The notes: generated from the sequence alone by a model not told the origin. Shown: positions 1 through 10,999, counted from the stretch's first letter. The stretch: DNA of 64,000 nt from Adiantum capillus-veneris (GCA_014529385.2 CM043960.1:73693410-73757409); one strand, 5' to 3'. Translations and numbers: made by a program.

Positions 1-372
1 TCTGGTCACTTGAATCCCCAAGCTCTAGGTGCCTTCTTATGAAAATCATAAGGTTGAAGCTAAGTTGTAAACGCTCTCTCTCTCTCTCTTCTGTTTTAGT
101 GCGTGAGAGTGTTCCATTGGTGTTAGGGTTAGTGTAAAGTCCTTACTTGATTTTGGATTGCTCTAACAATTCTCCTTTTTTTTGCATCCTAGTTCGCTTT
201 TAAACTAGGTGGTGCCCCTTGCGTAGTTGGGTTTTGGCTGTGGGTTTGTTGTTTTGTTGTGCTTATGGTTGCCCCAGCCCCAATTGAGCAGCACGCAAGC
301 CTTGAGGGGTGTTTAGAGGTCGCCTCTCATGTTGCCCGCCACGGACCGCCACCCCGGACCGCCTCAATTTTG
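1..372 (+). repeat. LTR-like repeat family E, copy 1 (cut by window start)
   Basis: About 165 bases here (roughly 205-370) align by eye, on the opposite strand, with 47117-47275. They share a stretch starting near AAACTAGGTGGTGCCCC and the run GGGGTGTTTAGAGGTCGCCT. A CT microsatellite at 74-89 has a GA counterpart at 47522-47559 in the other copy. No coding potential is visible. It could be the end of an LTR, perhaps the lost 5' LTR of element A, but no PBS or terminal TG/CA pair could be fixed. Confidence 0.5.
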
Positions 373-590
373 GTGCCCCCACTAAGGACGAACGGTTGTG
401 TTAGCATACACAAGGTAATTCTTCAAAAACTAGTTGTGTTTACATAAACAATCCACCACCTCCTAATCCTGCTCATGCAATTCAATTTCATCAATTTCAT
501 TGGGTGCAAGGGATTAGGATAAATGTTCGCATTGATAGGAAAATCTTTTTTCAGCAACGTATTGTATTCTCTTTGGTGCTGAAGCATTAA

Positions 591-1902
591 CACCAGGTTG
601 GTAATGGGACACTTTTATGTCCTGTTAAGTGACCATTTTCCTTGAATTATGTCAAGAGTTTCAAAATAGATTTTGAGGTGCTATCTATCTAGAAAGTTGT
701 CTCATGAGCTGAAAAAAACTCGACATTTTTTTGGAATATCAATTCCATCCTTAACCTTGTCCTTCCACAACATTTCACAACCTAAATTGTGTGAAAAAAC
801 GGGTCCTGTTTTTGGCTTTTTTCAACTTTTTGCAACTATACCACTCTAGAATTCATGTTTGTGAGGTCTATAATGCTAGAGAATAGTCCTCAACATGTCC
901 TGATGCTTCTAGGGAGAAATAAATGTTAACGTTTTAAGTTATGACCAAATTACAAAAATTGTCAAATCCTATTTTTTAGCCAATTTTAGCTCTTCTATGA
1001 TTTTTTTAGTGGCCTTCATGATATCCAAATGCAGTTTTGATTTTCTATGTCGCATATTGTAACATAAATCTAATATTCCTTGAGTTTTGGGGCACCTAAT
1101 AGCCTATTTTTCATAGTAGACAACGATGGTTGATTTTTTCAATTATAGAAGAAAATGAAACATTCTAGTATATCAAGTATAGCTTTTTCAATATTGTTAG
1201 TTTCTTGTGACAACTACATGCATTTTGTAGGTAGTAACCATATCTAGTCAGAAGGATCAAATTTCACTAGATATTGAATAGTTTCTATGGGGATTCTACA
1301 ACTCATAATGTTGAGCCCAGTTTTTTCATGTTTGCTGTATTTAGCACTTCATCCTTGTCCCCAAGATTCCCCTTGGTAAGAGATGTACTATTCTTTTGAC
1401 ATGCTCCATGGCTCCTTATGAACCTAAATGACAATAGGGAACTAAGAAAACATGCATATATTATTTGTATTGAGCGTGGCTATAGGAGCTTTGATGATAG
1501 GTTTGCAGAATGGTAAAAAATCAACTTTTTTGTACCTATTTCTTTTGGCAAAACAAAAAATAGTGAGTGAGAAGTAGTCATATTTTCTGATCAACCAACC
1601 CATTGAAGTTAACTAGGGAATTTATCTCAAGTCCTACAAAAATCCCTAATCTTATTTTTATGCAACAAAACGTAAGAAATGACTGTTTTGGTAAAAATGT
1701 ACTGGTCCATCAACTTTGGAGGCTTGGTGTGACAAAAGATCAGGAATTTTCCAAGTTTCTTATTTTTTACATGTGTAGTAGGCCTTGAACTATAACCTCA
1801 TGAAAGGATTTTACAAAATGAGTGGATCTACTATAGTTTTGGAGGGTTTTTTCAAAACCCTGAAAGGACACTTTTATGTCCTGTTAGGTTACCAACCTAG
1901 TG
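591..1902 (+). mobile_element. TTAA-flanked non-autonomous DNA transposon, copy 1
   Basis: A 1312-bp unit bounded by TTAA at 587-590 and TTAA at 1903-1906. The ends are inverted: the left reads CACCAGGTTGGTAA and the reverse complement of the right reads CACTAGGTTGGTAA. Just inside each end lies a short dyad, GGACA...TGTCC around CTTTTA. A second, reverse-oriented copy lies at 12244-13205. No transposase is encoded, so it must be mobilised in trans. TTAA duplication is typical of piggyBac-type transposition. Because the flanking sequence is palindromic, a TA duplication with termini ACACYAG (Tc1/mariner type) fits equally well. Confidence 0.8.
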
Positions 1903-2262
1903 TTAAGAGATATTCTACAATCCCCAAATCCTATTATACTTCCACTTGTAGACTATGATGTCTCTTTTGATGTGCGTGTCTTATCTTGTTTTAGCTAGGT
2001 TAATGAATCAAGAGGACTTGTATCGTACATTCATTCCTTTGGCTAGACAAGACGTGCATGTAATATTTTGCACAAAATTACAATTTCAATGTGTTTTCCG
2101 TCGTATGTTTGAACCTAGGCAAGTAGCGGCTATCAATGCCTCAGTCAATCCGTTCATTTTGCCATTGATTCGCTACAATCTAAGCTTTGATGTTTACAGT
2201 TTCATTCTACTTTGAAATTTGATTTTTCAAAAGAAAAAGAAATTTTTGAGTAAAACCAACAA
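1903..2262 (+). other. Non-coding stretch upstream of element A gag
   Basis: It follows the TTAA transposon and precedes the first gag methionine. One short open frame (1955-2215) resembles no protein I recognise. It is probably part of the leader of element A, cut off from its LTR by the transposon insertion. Confidence 0.35.
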
Positions 2263-2830
2263 CATGGATACAACTAGGCAAATGAGTGGCTACCCCTTGT
2301 TCTTTAGAGAGCCTGGGGAGGATGTAGAATTATTCTTAGAATGTCTTGCCGTATCAAGAAGACAGTAATTAATCAAGAACGTGTAGAAATGTTTGAGGTA
2401 GTCCTTAGGAAAGATGCTAGCACTTGGTTTGACTCTTTGCCTGAGGAAGTTAAGGGGAATTACACGGAAGTTTTGAATCGTTGCAAGAAATACTTCTTTG
2501 ATCCCCAAAACACTCAAAAATTATGGCAAGACATTGTTTCTCACAAGCAAAAAGACTTAGATGACTACTACTTGTACAAGTAAGAGTTTCTAGGTCTTTG
2601 GGCTCTATGGATATGAAATGTTGCTAACCCTGGTGATGGTGCATAATTTCTAAAGAAGGAGAGGTTCATAGCTAGACTCTTTCCCGACCTTAAGGTAAAA
2701 GTAGAGGTGAGTGCACCTGCTACCTTTGATGCAGCTGAAACTAGGGCTGCGGAGAAATATAGGAAACTCAAGTGCTTAAGGAGAGAGGTTCCAATAGAAG
2801 GTCTTAGACCCAAAGGTAAGTCACAAGCAT
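2263..2830 (+). pseudogene. gag: Element A gag (capsid region), broken
   Basis: The frame opens at 2263 with MDTTRQMSGYPLF and is stopped after about 34 codons. The capsid motif continues in another frame from 2341, containing ASTWFDSLPEEVKGNYTEV, the W-x-x-L-P core typical of retrotransposon gag. A third segment (about 2660-2810) reads RLFPDLKVKVE and FDAAETRAAEKYRKLK, the gag C-terminal helix region. Gag would form the cytoplasmic virus-like particle that packages element RNA. At least two frame breaks make it a pseudogene. Confidence 0.75.
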
Positions 2831-2959
2831 CAACATTTATGGAGCTTCCAAGGTAACAACGGAAGTGATTGAGAAGTTAAATGAATCTTTAAGAAACCAG
2901 CTAATTCACCTTGCACAAGTTGTAGGTCCAAAGGGACAAGCAGAGAAGTCTGAAGAGCC

Positions 2960-3526
2960 TTGCAATGTTGGCATTGCGGAGAGTCTGGAGATGGGATGTA
3001 TAATTGTCCTTGGCCCTGTGGGGAGCTAGGGAGACCTAACTTGAATTACCCAGTGATGAATGCAGGTGATGGAGCTGGTCAACAATCGAGGCTTCTACAA
3101 AGGCCAAATGGACCAAGACCACCTCCACAAGGGGTGGAAGGAATTCCACCTTTTCCTGACACAAATGTCGACGTTGTAGAAGTCACACATTCCAAAGAGC
3201 GTGACATTGAAGCAAATGGAATCAAACGTGGGCGGGGAAAAGGTAAAGAAAAGGAAGGAGTAACATCACAAAGTGACCATGGACGAGGAAAGAAAGCAAA
3301 GGAAAGCAAGGAAGCCAAGAGGACCCGGTGCCGCATCAACCTTCAAGGTTTCCCTCTTGGACATGGTATGTCTCCCTACAACCTTATGCAGGACATGAGA
3401 GGTAAAGGTCCGAGCATATCATGGCCTCAATTTCTTTCATTGTGCCCACAAGTTAGGAGGGATTTAACAAAGGCAATTAGCACTATGAGAAGGATGAAAG
3501 AAAATGTTTCTGTTGTTAAAATGTAA
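2960..3526 (+). pseudogene. gag: Element A gag C-terminus: zinc knuckle and basic linker
   Basis: The open frame starts with a nucleocapsid knuckle, CWHCGESGDGMYNC, in which the histidine of the C-C-H-C motif is replaced by Asp. A charged Lys/Arg/Glu-rich linker (GRGKGKEKEG, KKAKESKEAKR) follows, then a segment ending near RRDLTKAISTMRR. The knuckle normally binds the packaged RNA. The region leads into the protease. Confidence 0.65.
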
Positions 3527-4120
3527 CATGCCCAAATGAATGAGGATAATAAACCTAGGCTAGATTTCTATATCAAGGGAAAACTAGTTAGGAAGGATCT
3601 AGTGGATGGGGGCGCACAAATTTGCATCATGATAGAGGAACTTATGTAGAGACTAGGCATGCACATTCATGAGACGCCTGAAATCAAAGTAAACATGGAA
3701 AATAATAGCAAGGCTAGGTGTTTGGGAGTTTGTAAGAATGTTTCTCTGGAAGCTTTTGGCATTAAGAAGGCTATTGATTTCTATGTTATGTCTACAAGCG
3801 GAAATGGCTATCCATTTATCCTAGGTAGACCGTGGCTAATGAGGATGCGAGCTTTGCAGGATTGGGAAAGTGGAAAGTTGATTTATAGGAATGACAATCA
3901 CAACAAGGTTGTCTTTGACATGAAGGAGCAACGTCAAGAGGAGCTCCAGGAGGAATCTTCTCAAAGTGAAAGCAGGGATGATTGGACCAATGACACCTTG
4001 GAAGAAGAAAGCAGTGGTAGCACTACGGAGGAGGAGTCATCCATTGAAGTCATGGGTGTAAGTTTTAGGCCAAATAATGAAGAGACATCTTGCCAAGGTT
4101 TAAAAGAGGTAGGCCCCTAG
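3527..4120 (+). pseudogene. Element A aspartic protease (retropepsin-like)
   Basis: The fold is recognised from LVDGGAQICIM (about 3600-3630), where families usually have D-T/S-G-A, and from the downstream hydrophobic-Gly motif FILGRPWL followed by RALQDW. The catalytic Asp is kept, but Gly replaces the Thr/Ser. A stop (TAG at 3647) splits the domain. It would process the gag-pol polyprotein. The C-terminal part is acidic and Ser-rich (EEESSGSTTEEESS). Confidence 0.7.
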
Positions 4121-4132
4121 GAGAACCAAAGT

Positions 4133-4797
4133 TTGCATGATGAAGAAATGCTAGATGGTATGTTGTCAAAGACTCCTACTTGGGAGCAAAGAGAGGAATT
4201 CAAAAGTGTGCTAAGAATGTTTCCTAGGATTTTTGCTAAATATTACACAGATGTACGTGGAGTGGATGCCATTCAACACAAGATCAAGCTAAAGGCAGAG
4301 GCCAAACCTAAAGCACAAGAGCTACGAAGGTTAGGAGTCATCAAGGAGCAAGCACTACTCAAAGAGGTGAGGAAGCTTCTAGCAGAAGGGTTCATCTACC
4401 CCGTAGATAATTCTGAGTGGGTCTCTCTAGTTGTGGTCACTCCAAAAAATAATGGCAAGTGGAGGGTATGTGTCCATTATCGTCCACTCAACGAGGCAAC
4501 AAAAAGGGATCCCTTTCCCCCCCATTTCAAGATGAGATTCTTAATGAGGTAGTAGGTAAAGAAAAGTACATGGTATGCGATGGCTACTCTGGTTACTTTC
4601 AAATAGGTATTTCATTGGAGGATCAATTAAAAACAACCTTCATCACCCCTTGGGGTTGTTTTGCTTTTAGAGTCATGCCGTTTGGTTTGACAAATGCTCC
4701 AGCAATGTTTCAACGATTCATGAACATGGTGTTTCAAGCATTCTTTGGGAAGTCTATTAGAGTATTCATAGATGATTTTTGCGTCTACAGAAGGTAG
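4133..4797 (+). pseudogene. Element A reverse transcriptase
   Basis: Conserved RT blocks are in order: EGFIYPVDNSEWVSLVVVTP, KNNGKWRVCVHYRPLNEAT, then after a frameshift near 4530 [30 protein letters not shown] and the catalytic block VFIDDF, corresponding to the Y-x-D-D box. Both box aspartates remain. The domain copies element RNA into cDNA inside the particle. The break between 4530 and 4560 and a stop at 4796 separate it from RNase H. Confidence 0.85.
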
Positions 4798-5595
4798 AAG
4801 AAGCCTTGAAGAAGCTATATGATATGGGAGGTCAACTCAATCCCGACAAGTGTCACATAGGTGAGGATGAAGTGATCTTGCTTGGTCACAAGGTTTCTTC
4901 CAAAGGCATTGAGGTGGATCCAGCACAGGCAAAATCTCTCATTGAGCTACCATCACCAAAGAGTCTTAAGGAGGTAATTTCATTTATTCAAAAGGTGAAG
5001 TACATGTCACACTTCATTCACTTGGCATCGGAGTTACTTCACCCCCTCCAAAATTTGACACAACATGTAGAGTTTGCATGGTCTGATGAGCTTGAAGAGT
5101 ACTTTTCTTGTATAAAAATGGTTTTGGCGGAACTACCGATGCTCATGTCTCCACGTTGGGAGTTTACATTCTTTGTTGGCTCAAGTGTGGGTAAGGAGAC
5201 ATTCGGTGAAGTATTGTTGCAGCAAGATCCTCATAACACTAGGATGCGGCCTATCTACTTTGCTAGCCGGGTCATGAATGCACTTGAAAAGGATTACACA
5301 GAAGCAGAATCTATGATGCTTTCTCTTGTCTTTGCAGTGAGAAAGTTTAGATCCTACCTCCTACCAAAACCCTTTCTCATAATCACTAACTACTGAAAAC
5401 TGTTTCCTTGGGTGTCATCTCAAATGACACTAAGTCCAAGGATTTCAAAATGGATCATGGAATTGCAAGAGTTCCAATACTCTTTCAAAGTAGAAGATAG
5501 TGTACATGCACAATTAGCAGGGATTCTCACCTATAGAGTGTATGAAAGGGACATCAAGGTGCCTGAAGTGCAAACCCTACCCTTACCACCACCAA
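4798..5595 (+). pseudogene. Element A first RNase H and connection region, catalytically degenerate
   Basis: Starting after the thumb (LNPDKCHIGEDEVILLGHKV), this region carries the classical gypsy RNase H signature in decayed form. The first catalytic Asp region reads FTFFVGSS, where D-A-S is expected; the helix AESMMLSLVFAVRKFRSYL is kept; and the T-D-H position reads ITNY. The stop at 5394 follows directly. The continuation (RISKWIMELQEFQYSFKVED) matches the usual RNase H C-terminus. Loss of acidic residues here while the next domain keeps its own suggests a structural role, although simple decay is possible. Confidence 0.7.
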
Positions 5596-5995
5596 GGCAT
5601 TTACCTAATGCATTCACCTTGTTCTTTGATGGAGCATTTAAGAAGGCTACAGGAAAAGCAGGGGGAGGGCTTGTGTTGCTTGATTCAAATGGTGAGGTTG
5701 TTATGAAAGAGCATGTGAATTTGCCCAGTTCCACGAGAAACAATGAAGCAGAGTACGACATACTAATCCATGGTTTACATATGTGTGTTGCTCAAAAGAT
5801 CCAGCGTCTCATGGTAAAAGGGGATGCACTTCTCATTGTGAAGCAAATTCTAAGTATTTGGGCTTGTAAGAATGAAAGGCTAAGGCAAAAGGTTCATGCC
5901 ATCTGTTAACTCTTCAATCAATTTGAAGAAGTGAAATTGTATCATATTCCTAGGAAAGAAAATGAAGATGCTGATTTGCTTGCCCAAAAAGCAGT
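5596..5995 (+). pseudogene. Element A second RNase H (archaeal-type, aRNH)
   Basis: The domain reads FTLFFDGAFK, GGGLVLLDSNGEVV, NNEAEYDILIHGL, VKGDALLIVKQ and, after one stop near 5907, YHIPRKENEDADLLA. This D-E-D-D pattern and the Gly-rich second strand are those of the RNase H acquired by the Tat lineage, placed between the normal RNase H and integrase. All four acidic positions are present. It would remove the RNA strand during cDNA synthesis. Confidence 0.8.
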
Positions 5996-6059
5996 TGCAT
6001 GTGTTGAAAGTGAAGTGCAGGTCATCATGGTAGAAATAGTGATTAAGCAACTAAGGTAC

Positions 6060-6484
6060 CAGGGGATGGAGTCATTGGCTCCCATTGTGAGCTACATTTT
6101 AGAAGGAAAGTTTCCAGAGGGCTTCACAAAAGCTCAAAAGCAGAGGCTCGTTAAGAAGGCGAGTTCATATTTGTTTTTGGAAGGTTCCCTCTACCAAACG
6201 GGAAAAGATCAAGTTTGCAAGAGAATACCGACAACCAAGGAGATTCCAGCCATTCTTGAAGGTTTGCATGAGGAAACATGTGGTGGTCATTTTGCACAGG
6301 AACTCACTACAAAAAAGATTTTGCTTGTCGGGTATGTTTGTCCAAGCTTGCACATTGATGTTCAACATTGGTGCAAAAGCTTCCACAATTGTCAAATTAA
6401 TGGAAACAAGCATTTGTTACATGGTCCACGTCAGTTAGTCCTTGCAAATGGTCCGCTTGAAAAATGGGGCATTGATGCTATGGG
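6060..6484 (+). pseudogene. Element A integrase N-terminal zinc-binding domain, truncated
   Basis: The sequence SSYLFLEGSLYQTGKD, LHEETCGGHFAQELT and VQHWCKSFHNCQ is the H-H-C-C domain that precedes retroviral-type integrases. KWGIDAMGL is the very start of the catalytic core, with its first Asp. The frame stops at 6489-6491, where sequence identity switches to gag of element B. The remaining core and 3' LTR of element A are absent. Confidence 0.8.
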
Positions 6485-6488
6485 TCTA
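6476..6488. other. Breakpoint between element A integrase and element B gag
   Basis: Upstream of about 6480 the sequence is integrase. From about 6486 (ATTCAAACAAAAACA) it aligns with the gag interior of B' (reverse strand near 33180). There is no LTR, PBS or TG...CA terminus, so this is a deletion or illegitimate recombination joint and not an integration boundary. Short chance similarity across the joint leaves about 10 bases of uncertainty. Confidence 0.75.
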
Positions 6489-6906
6489 TAGATTCAAACA
6501 AAAACAATATGAGTTTGTTAGGGATTGTGCAACTAGAATGAAACAATACATTGCCAGAGGCCCAGAACTAGAAATACCTGCAGAAGAAAGATTAGTATCA
6601 TTGTTTCTAGAGGGATTGCTAAACAAAGAACTTCATGCTATATTTTATAGCAAGAAACATATGACCCTAGAAGAGTGTGTGTCAGATGCTATTGTCTTAG
6701 GAGACAATTGTGATATTTTCAATGAAGAAGATGCCCCTAAGGATAATCTAAGTGAGAAAACAACATCCACCAAACCAGTACAAGTGGAAACTGCTCCTGT
6801 AGCACCGCTTATAGCCATAGAAGACATGCTCAAAAGGATGAATGAAATGATGAATAACATGCAAAAAGCACCTATGAGGGGACCAAGGGAAGGGATACCT
6901 CAATAG
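6485..6906 (+). pseudogene. gag: Element B gag, C-terminal part of capsid
   Basis: It reads FVRDCATRMKQYIARGPELE, ERLVSLFLEGLLNKELHA and MTLEECVSDAIVLGDNCD, the helical gag C-domain. A Met-rich segment follows (MLKRMNEMMNNMQKAPMRG). B' has the same protein at 32473-33060 on the other strand. The N-terminal gag found in B' is absent here because of the breakpoint at about 6485. Confidence 0.8.
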
Positions 6907-7548
6907 GCACAACCAATTAGGCCATAGAAATGGTGTGAAATTGAAGGTAAATGGACCAACCATGAGACCAATGAGTGATATTACCGACCAAAGTATGATG
7001 GGAATGTTCAATATAAGGCTATGAGGGCACAAGGACAACCCATGTACAGGCATCAACCTAATATGGCCCCATCTCAAAGACCACTGATGGGTATGGAAAT
7101 ATCTTAATGCGTGTTGGGTCAACAACCTCCATATCCTAGACATAATGCAGTGCCGATAAAGTACATGCATTCAGAGGGAGTCATAGATGAACAAGCACTA
7201 GTGCATGTTACACCCTATGATGAGCCTAGTCCATCTACAATAATGGTAGAAGGAGATTGATATAATTCACACCCACCACCAATGGAAGAATTTGTGACTT
7301 ATACTACACCAAGGCTTGCAACGATGTACTATGTAGCTAATCAAGGTGTTAGACCTTCGATGGTAAGACCCATGATTAAGCCAAAAACTAGGAACTGTCA
7401 TAACTGTGGTGCAGATGATCACTGGAAAAATGAATGCCTTGAGCTTGACAAGAACATTAAGCTAGTTGAAGCTTTTTGTATGCAATGTTGCAAAAAGGGA
7501 GGACACTTCCCTAAAGATTTTCCAAAAAATTCTTTTAAACAAGGGTAA
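6907..7548 (+). pseudogene. gag: Element B nucleocapsid region with zinc knuckles
   Basis: After a stop at 6904 the reading continues in pieces. One canonical knuckle, CHNCGADDHWKNEC (C-x2-C-x4-H-x4-C), lies at about 7397-7440. A second, CMQCCKKGGHFPKDF, follows at about 7480-7525 with its last Cys lost. The knuckles would bind packaged RNA. The equivalent stretch of B' has been deleted, so this copy is the only evidence that the family had a nucleocapsid. Confidence 0.75.
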
Positions 7549-8323
7549 AATAGGAGTGAACGTAGTTCAAGTGATACCTAGTTGCTCATCTAAGAGTGAA
7601 CCGGTTGTTCCAATCAAGGTAATCACTAGAGCCCAGGCTAAGAAAAAGAAACATAACTCCTCTGATGATTCAGAGAATACTAAAATTTCCTCTCATATAA
7701 CCAAGAGAAACAGAACCAAAAGGTATGAGGTGAGAAAACAAAAACAAAGGGTTGAAATCGAGGAGAAATCAAAGAAACTATTCCAAGAAAAAGTGAAAGA
7801 AACTGGAAGTGAAATCAAGGAAACCACAGTGAAATGTGGAGGATCAATTTTGATAGACAATTTTTGAGCCAATCAATGCAGCCTTGGAAGATTACCAAGC
7901 GGGACTTAAAGCATGCCAAAACATGGAAAACAAATGGAAAAACTATCCTTCTCCAGATATGGAAGCAGCTAAGCTTGAAGCTTATCAAAATTTGGTAAGA
8001 ATTACTCAAGGAATGGTGGAAAAACAAAAACTCAAGCTCGAGAGTATGGAAAAACCTAAGGAGCTTGTGGTAGGAATCAATAAACAGAAATCCAAAGTGG
8101 TGGTAGAACCCCACCTTGAAACTAAAGAGCCAGAACTCATAGTGCCTGACAGTGAATATGCATTAGATGGAATTCCACTCGTAAAAGAAGACTAACCAGA
8201 ACACTTATGGAAAAAATTTAGAGAGATTAATGATGGGAGTCTAACTCTGAAGTCAGATCCCATAGAGGAAGTTTTGTAAGACAATCTACCTCCTGATATG
8301 GACATGGATGTACAATCCTTCCA
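7549..8323 (+). pseudogene. Element B gag-protease linker
   Basis: Lys/Glu-rich frames (7466-7867 and 7884-8195) match B' at 31988-32473, for example EAYQNLVRITQG and PHLETKEPELIVPDSE. No enzymatic motif is visible. It is conserved enough between copies to have been coding and is probably a flexible linker in the polyprotein. Confidence 0.6.
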
Positions 8324-8973
8324 ATGACTTTGAAAACAGTACCCTCGTACTTGGGAGATAAAGAAGATGAATCCATAGTGTGTAAAACCACTCAGATAAA
8401 AAGAGCAGAAGAGACCCTAGAGGTAGACAACATCCATTCAATCATGTCTACACCCATCCAATGCTCTCTTACCTTAGGAGAACTCTTAAAAATCAGGCCA
8501 TATTTATGGAATTATCTACAGAAAACTTTAGAGAAGGTGGTGATAACAGGGCTAAGCACGAATAGAGAATTGGGAAAATTGAAACACGAATTGGGTAATA
8601 AAGAGATTAGATTCGTTCCAATGAACAAATTCGGAAAATACTGCGAAGGGAAAGAAGGAAACACAACCCTTTTGGTGAGACATAATAATATAGAAACCAT
8701 GGAAATACTAGATACTGGGGCAGGCATAGCCATAGCCACGAAAGCAGTATAAGAATCATGGGGAAAACAATCCATTAGAAAAACTTGAATGAAATTGCAA
8801 TTGGGTTTTTTGATGGGCACATAAAAAAACCCTTAGGTTTTCTTGAAAAAGTGATAGTTGATTCCTGTGGGATTGATTATCAACACACGTTTGCAATAGT
8901 GGACTTTGGAAAGATACTCAATTATGAAATCATCTTGGAAAGACCTCTCATGCGACAAGTACAACTTATCTAG
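8324..8973 (+). pseudogene. Element B aspartic protease (PR1)
   Basis: The catalytic motif ILDTGAGIAIATKAV lies at 8708-8752, preceded by NTTLLVRHNNIETM. The second half, after a stop at 8750, reads FDGHIKKPLGFLEKVIVDSCG and YEIILERPLMRQ (normally ILGRPW-like). D-T-G is intact. B' has D-S-G at the same site. It would cleave gag-pol in the particle. Confidence 0.8.
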
Positions 8974-10063
8974 GAATAAGGAAACAATTATCTGTACTTG
9001 AAGCAAGTGGGATCAATAACAAGGGTTAATCTAAAATGTCATGAAAACGCCTATACAAGAATTTGACTCAGTCTCTTTGGCTGAAACTAAGCTTCCATCT
9101 TGGTTGAACAAAGACACACCTATTTGAATGTGCGGAGCCTCAGAAAATGGGATCTTAAAACGAGAAGAATGTATCTTAGAAAGGGATTGCATGACTCAAG
9201 CCTATGTACCTGAACCCTTCCCAAAGCATTTGTTTGAGACATTTGAGTGGACTCAAATTTTAGCAACAATGGATGTATGTGTAAATATGTCTATGCCTAC
9301 TCAATTTTGTAATGAGGATGACTATGAAACAATTCCCATACAAATGATCTTAACCTTCACATTGAAGAAAAAATTCAAGAATCCAAGGTTTGATGAAGGC
9401 TCAGCAAGGTTTTCTCAGACCTCTGCTATGATGCAAAAAACGAGCTAGAAGAACATTCAGCTACCCCAGATGATTCGGGGTCAACAAAAAACATGTAAGA
9501 GCTAAACTACTCATGAAAGGAGGGGAGAAAAAGTTTTTTGACTTTTCAAACCAGAAACCGAGAAGATAGAAATGGTATAAGATAAAAAGAGACACCAGAA
9601 ACTTGAAATCTAAACCTATGCCATCAGTCTCTAGTAGAACAGAGTTTTTGATGCAGATAGATGCACATGATTGTGTCAAAGACAAAATCACTGGTAGATA
9701 TCCTTTAAACAAAAATGAGGAAATATCAAAAACATTAAGAAAAACAAGAAAGGAAACTCAAGAAAAACCTAAATACCAGGACAACAATTTAACCATGACA
9801 CGAGTTGAGCGAAGAAAGAAGTATCAAGAGTTAAAGAAATCTGTAAAGGAGATATATATAATTGAAATGGAAATTGCTGAGGGTGAAGGTAAACATCTAA
9901 TGAGTGTTCCATCCCATTACAAGAAATATACTCTCCAGGAGCAAAAAATCATAGTTGAACAACCTCTGGGGGAACTACGAAAACACGGCGAGTCCTACTA
10001 AGGACCTGAAAACACAAAAAAGATAGATCTGGCCGAGCAAGGAGAAGAGCCTAGACCTCACTG
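8974..10063 (+). pseudogene. Element B protease-RT spacer, coding remnant
   Basis: The 9128-9448 and 9603-10001 frames align with B' (30173-31236): FLMQIDAHDCVKDKITGRYP, TRVERRKKYQELKKSVKEI and VPSHYKKYTLQEQKIIVEQP. No known domain is recognised. The Lys-rich, helical character and its presence in both copies show it was part of pol. Confidence 0.6.
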
Positions 10064-10999
10064 AAGAAGAAGAAGAGATTTTTTTAAGCTTACTGAAAGA
10101 ATATCGAGATATCTTTGCTTGGTCTTATGAGGATCTCAAGGGTGTTGATCCAGAAATCTATCAACATACCATACCTATGGGAGATGATGCGAAACCAAGC
10201 AGACAAAGGCCATACACTTATAATGAGACATTTGTCAGAAAGATCAAAGAGGAGAGAGAAAAGATAAAGTAAGCTGAATTCATTTATGAAATTGAACACA
10301 CAAATTGGGTGTCTCCAATTGTGGTATTATCCAAGAAAAATGGAAAATTAAGGGTGTGTGTCAATCTCAAGAAAGTGGATGCAGCTACCATTAGAGACAA
10401 CTTTCCTCTTCCAATAACTAAGCATGTTTTTGAACGAGTTGTAGGAAAAAAATCTTACAACTTTTTAGCTGGCTTTTCGGGATACAATCAACTTTTGCTT
10501 GACCCCAAAGATCAGCATAAACCTAGCTTTGCAACTAAATGGGGTATTTTTGCCTATTGGGTTAACTAATGCTCTTGCCACCTTTCAAAGATTGACGAGA
10601 CATGATTTTAAAGAATATCTTTGGAATTTATTGGAAGTATATATGGATGATCTATGTGTACATTCATCAATCTGGGCTCATCATTTTGAACACCTCAAAA
10701 AGGTATTCAAAAAATATAGACTTTATAGGATTTGCTTAAATCCTGAAAAGTGCACATTTATGGGTAGGCAAGGAAAAATTCTTGGACATATAGTGTCTAA
10801 AAATGGCATAGCTACTGATATGGATAAAATTCATGTTATTGTTGATTTTCCTAGATCGACAACAGTCAAAGGGGTTTAAGATTTCATGAGACATTGCAGA
10901 TATTACAAACGATTCATTTACATGTACACTATAATTGCAAAACCCATGTACAGCTTGATTACACTCTTTGAATGCACCGATGAGTGTGAGTAATCCTTC
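10064..10999 (+). pseudogene. Element B reverse transcriptase
   Basis: Blocks seen are KPSRQRPYTYNETF, NWVSPIVVLSKKNGKLRVCV, LPITKHVFERVVGKK, DQHKPSFATKWGIFAY, LTNALATFQRL and the catalytic EVYMDDLCVH (Y-M-D-D at 10640-10651), then CTFMGRQGKILGHIVSKNGI of the thumb. Stops lie at 10270 and 10567, with a frame change just upstream of the latter. The intact YMDD inside a broken frame indicates decay after an active past. Confidence 0.9.

Larger units (their letters stand above)
2263..6484 (+). mobile_element. Element A: Ty3/gypsy retrotransposon, Tat-type, 3'-truncated
   Basis: The order is gag, zinc knuckle, protease, reverse transcriptase, RNase H, second (archaeal-type) RNase H, integrase zinc-binding domain. 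The order RT, RNase H, archaeal RNase H, integrase is the known hallmark of the plant Tat lineage. The element ends abruptly at about 6484, at the start of the integrase core, where element B gag begins. No LTR, PBS or PPT is assigned. Several stops and frameshifts show it is dead. Confidence 0.85.

Noticed and set aside
591-1902. CACTA (En/Spm) transposon
   Set aside because: The end CACTAG fits, but the duplicated flank is TTAA (or TA) and not three bases, and the first copy starts CACCAG.
6748-7170. 140-codon minus-strand frame over element B gag
   Set aside because: Antisense shadow of the Met/Gln/Pro-rich gag; its His/Trp/Leu-rich composition is what the complement gives.
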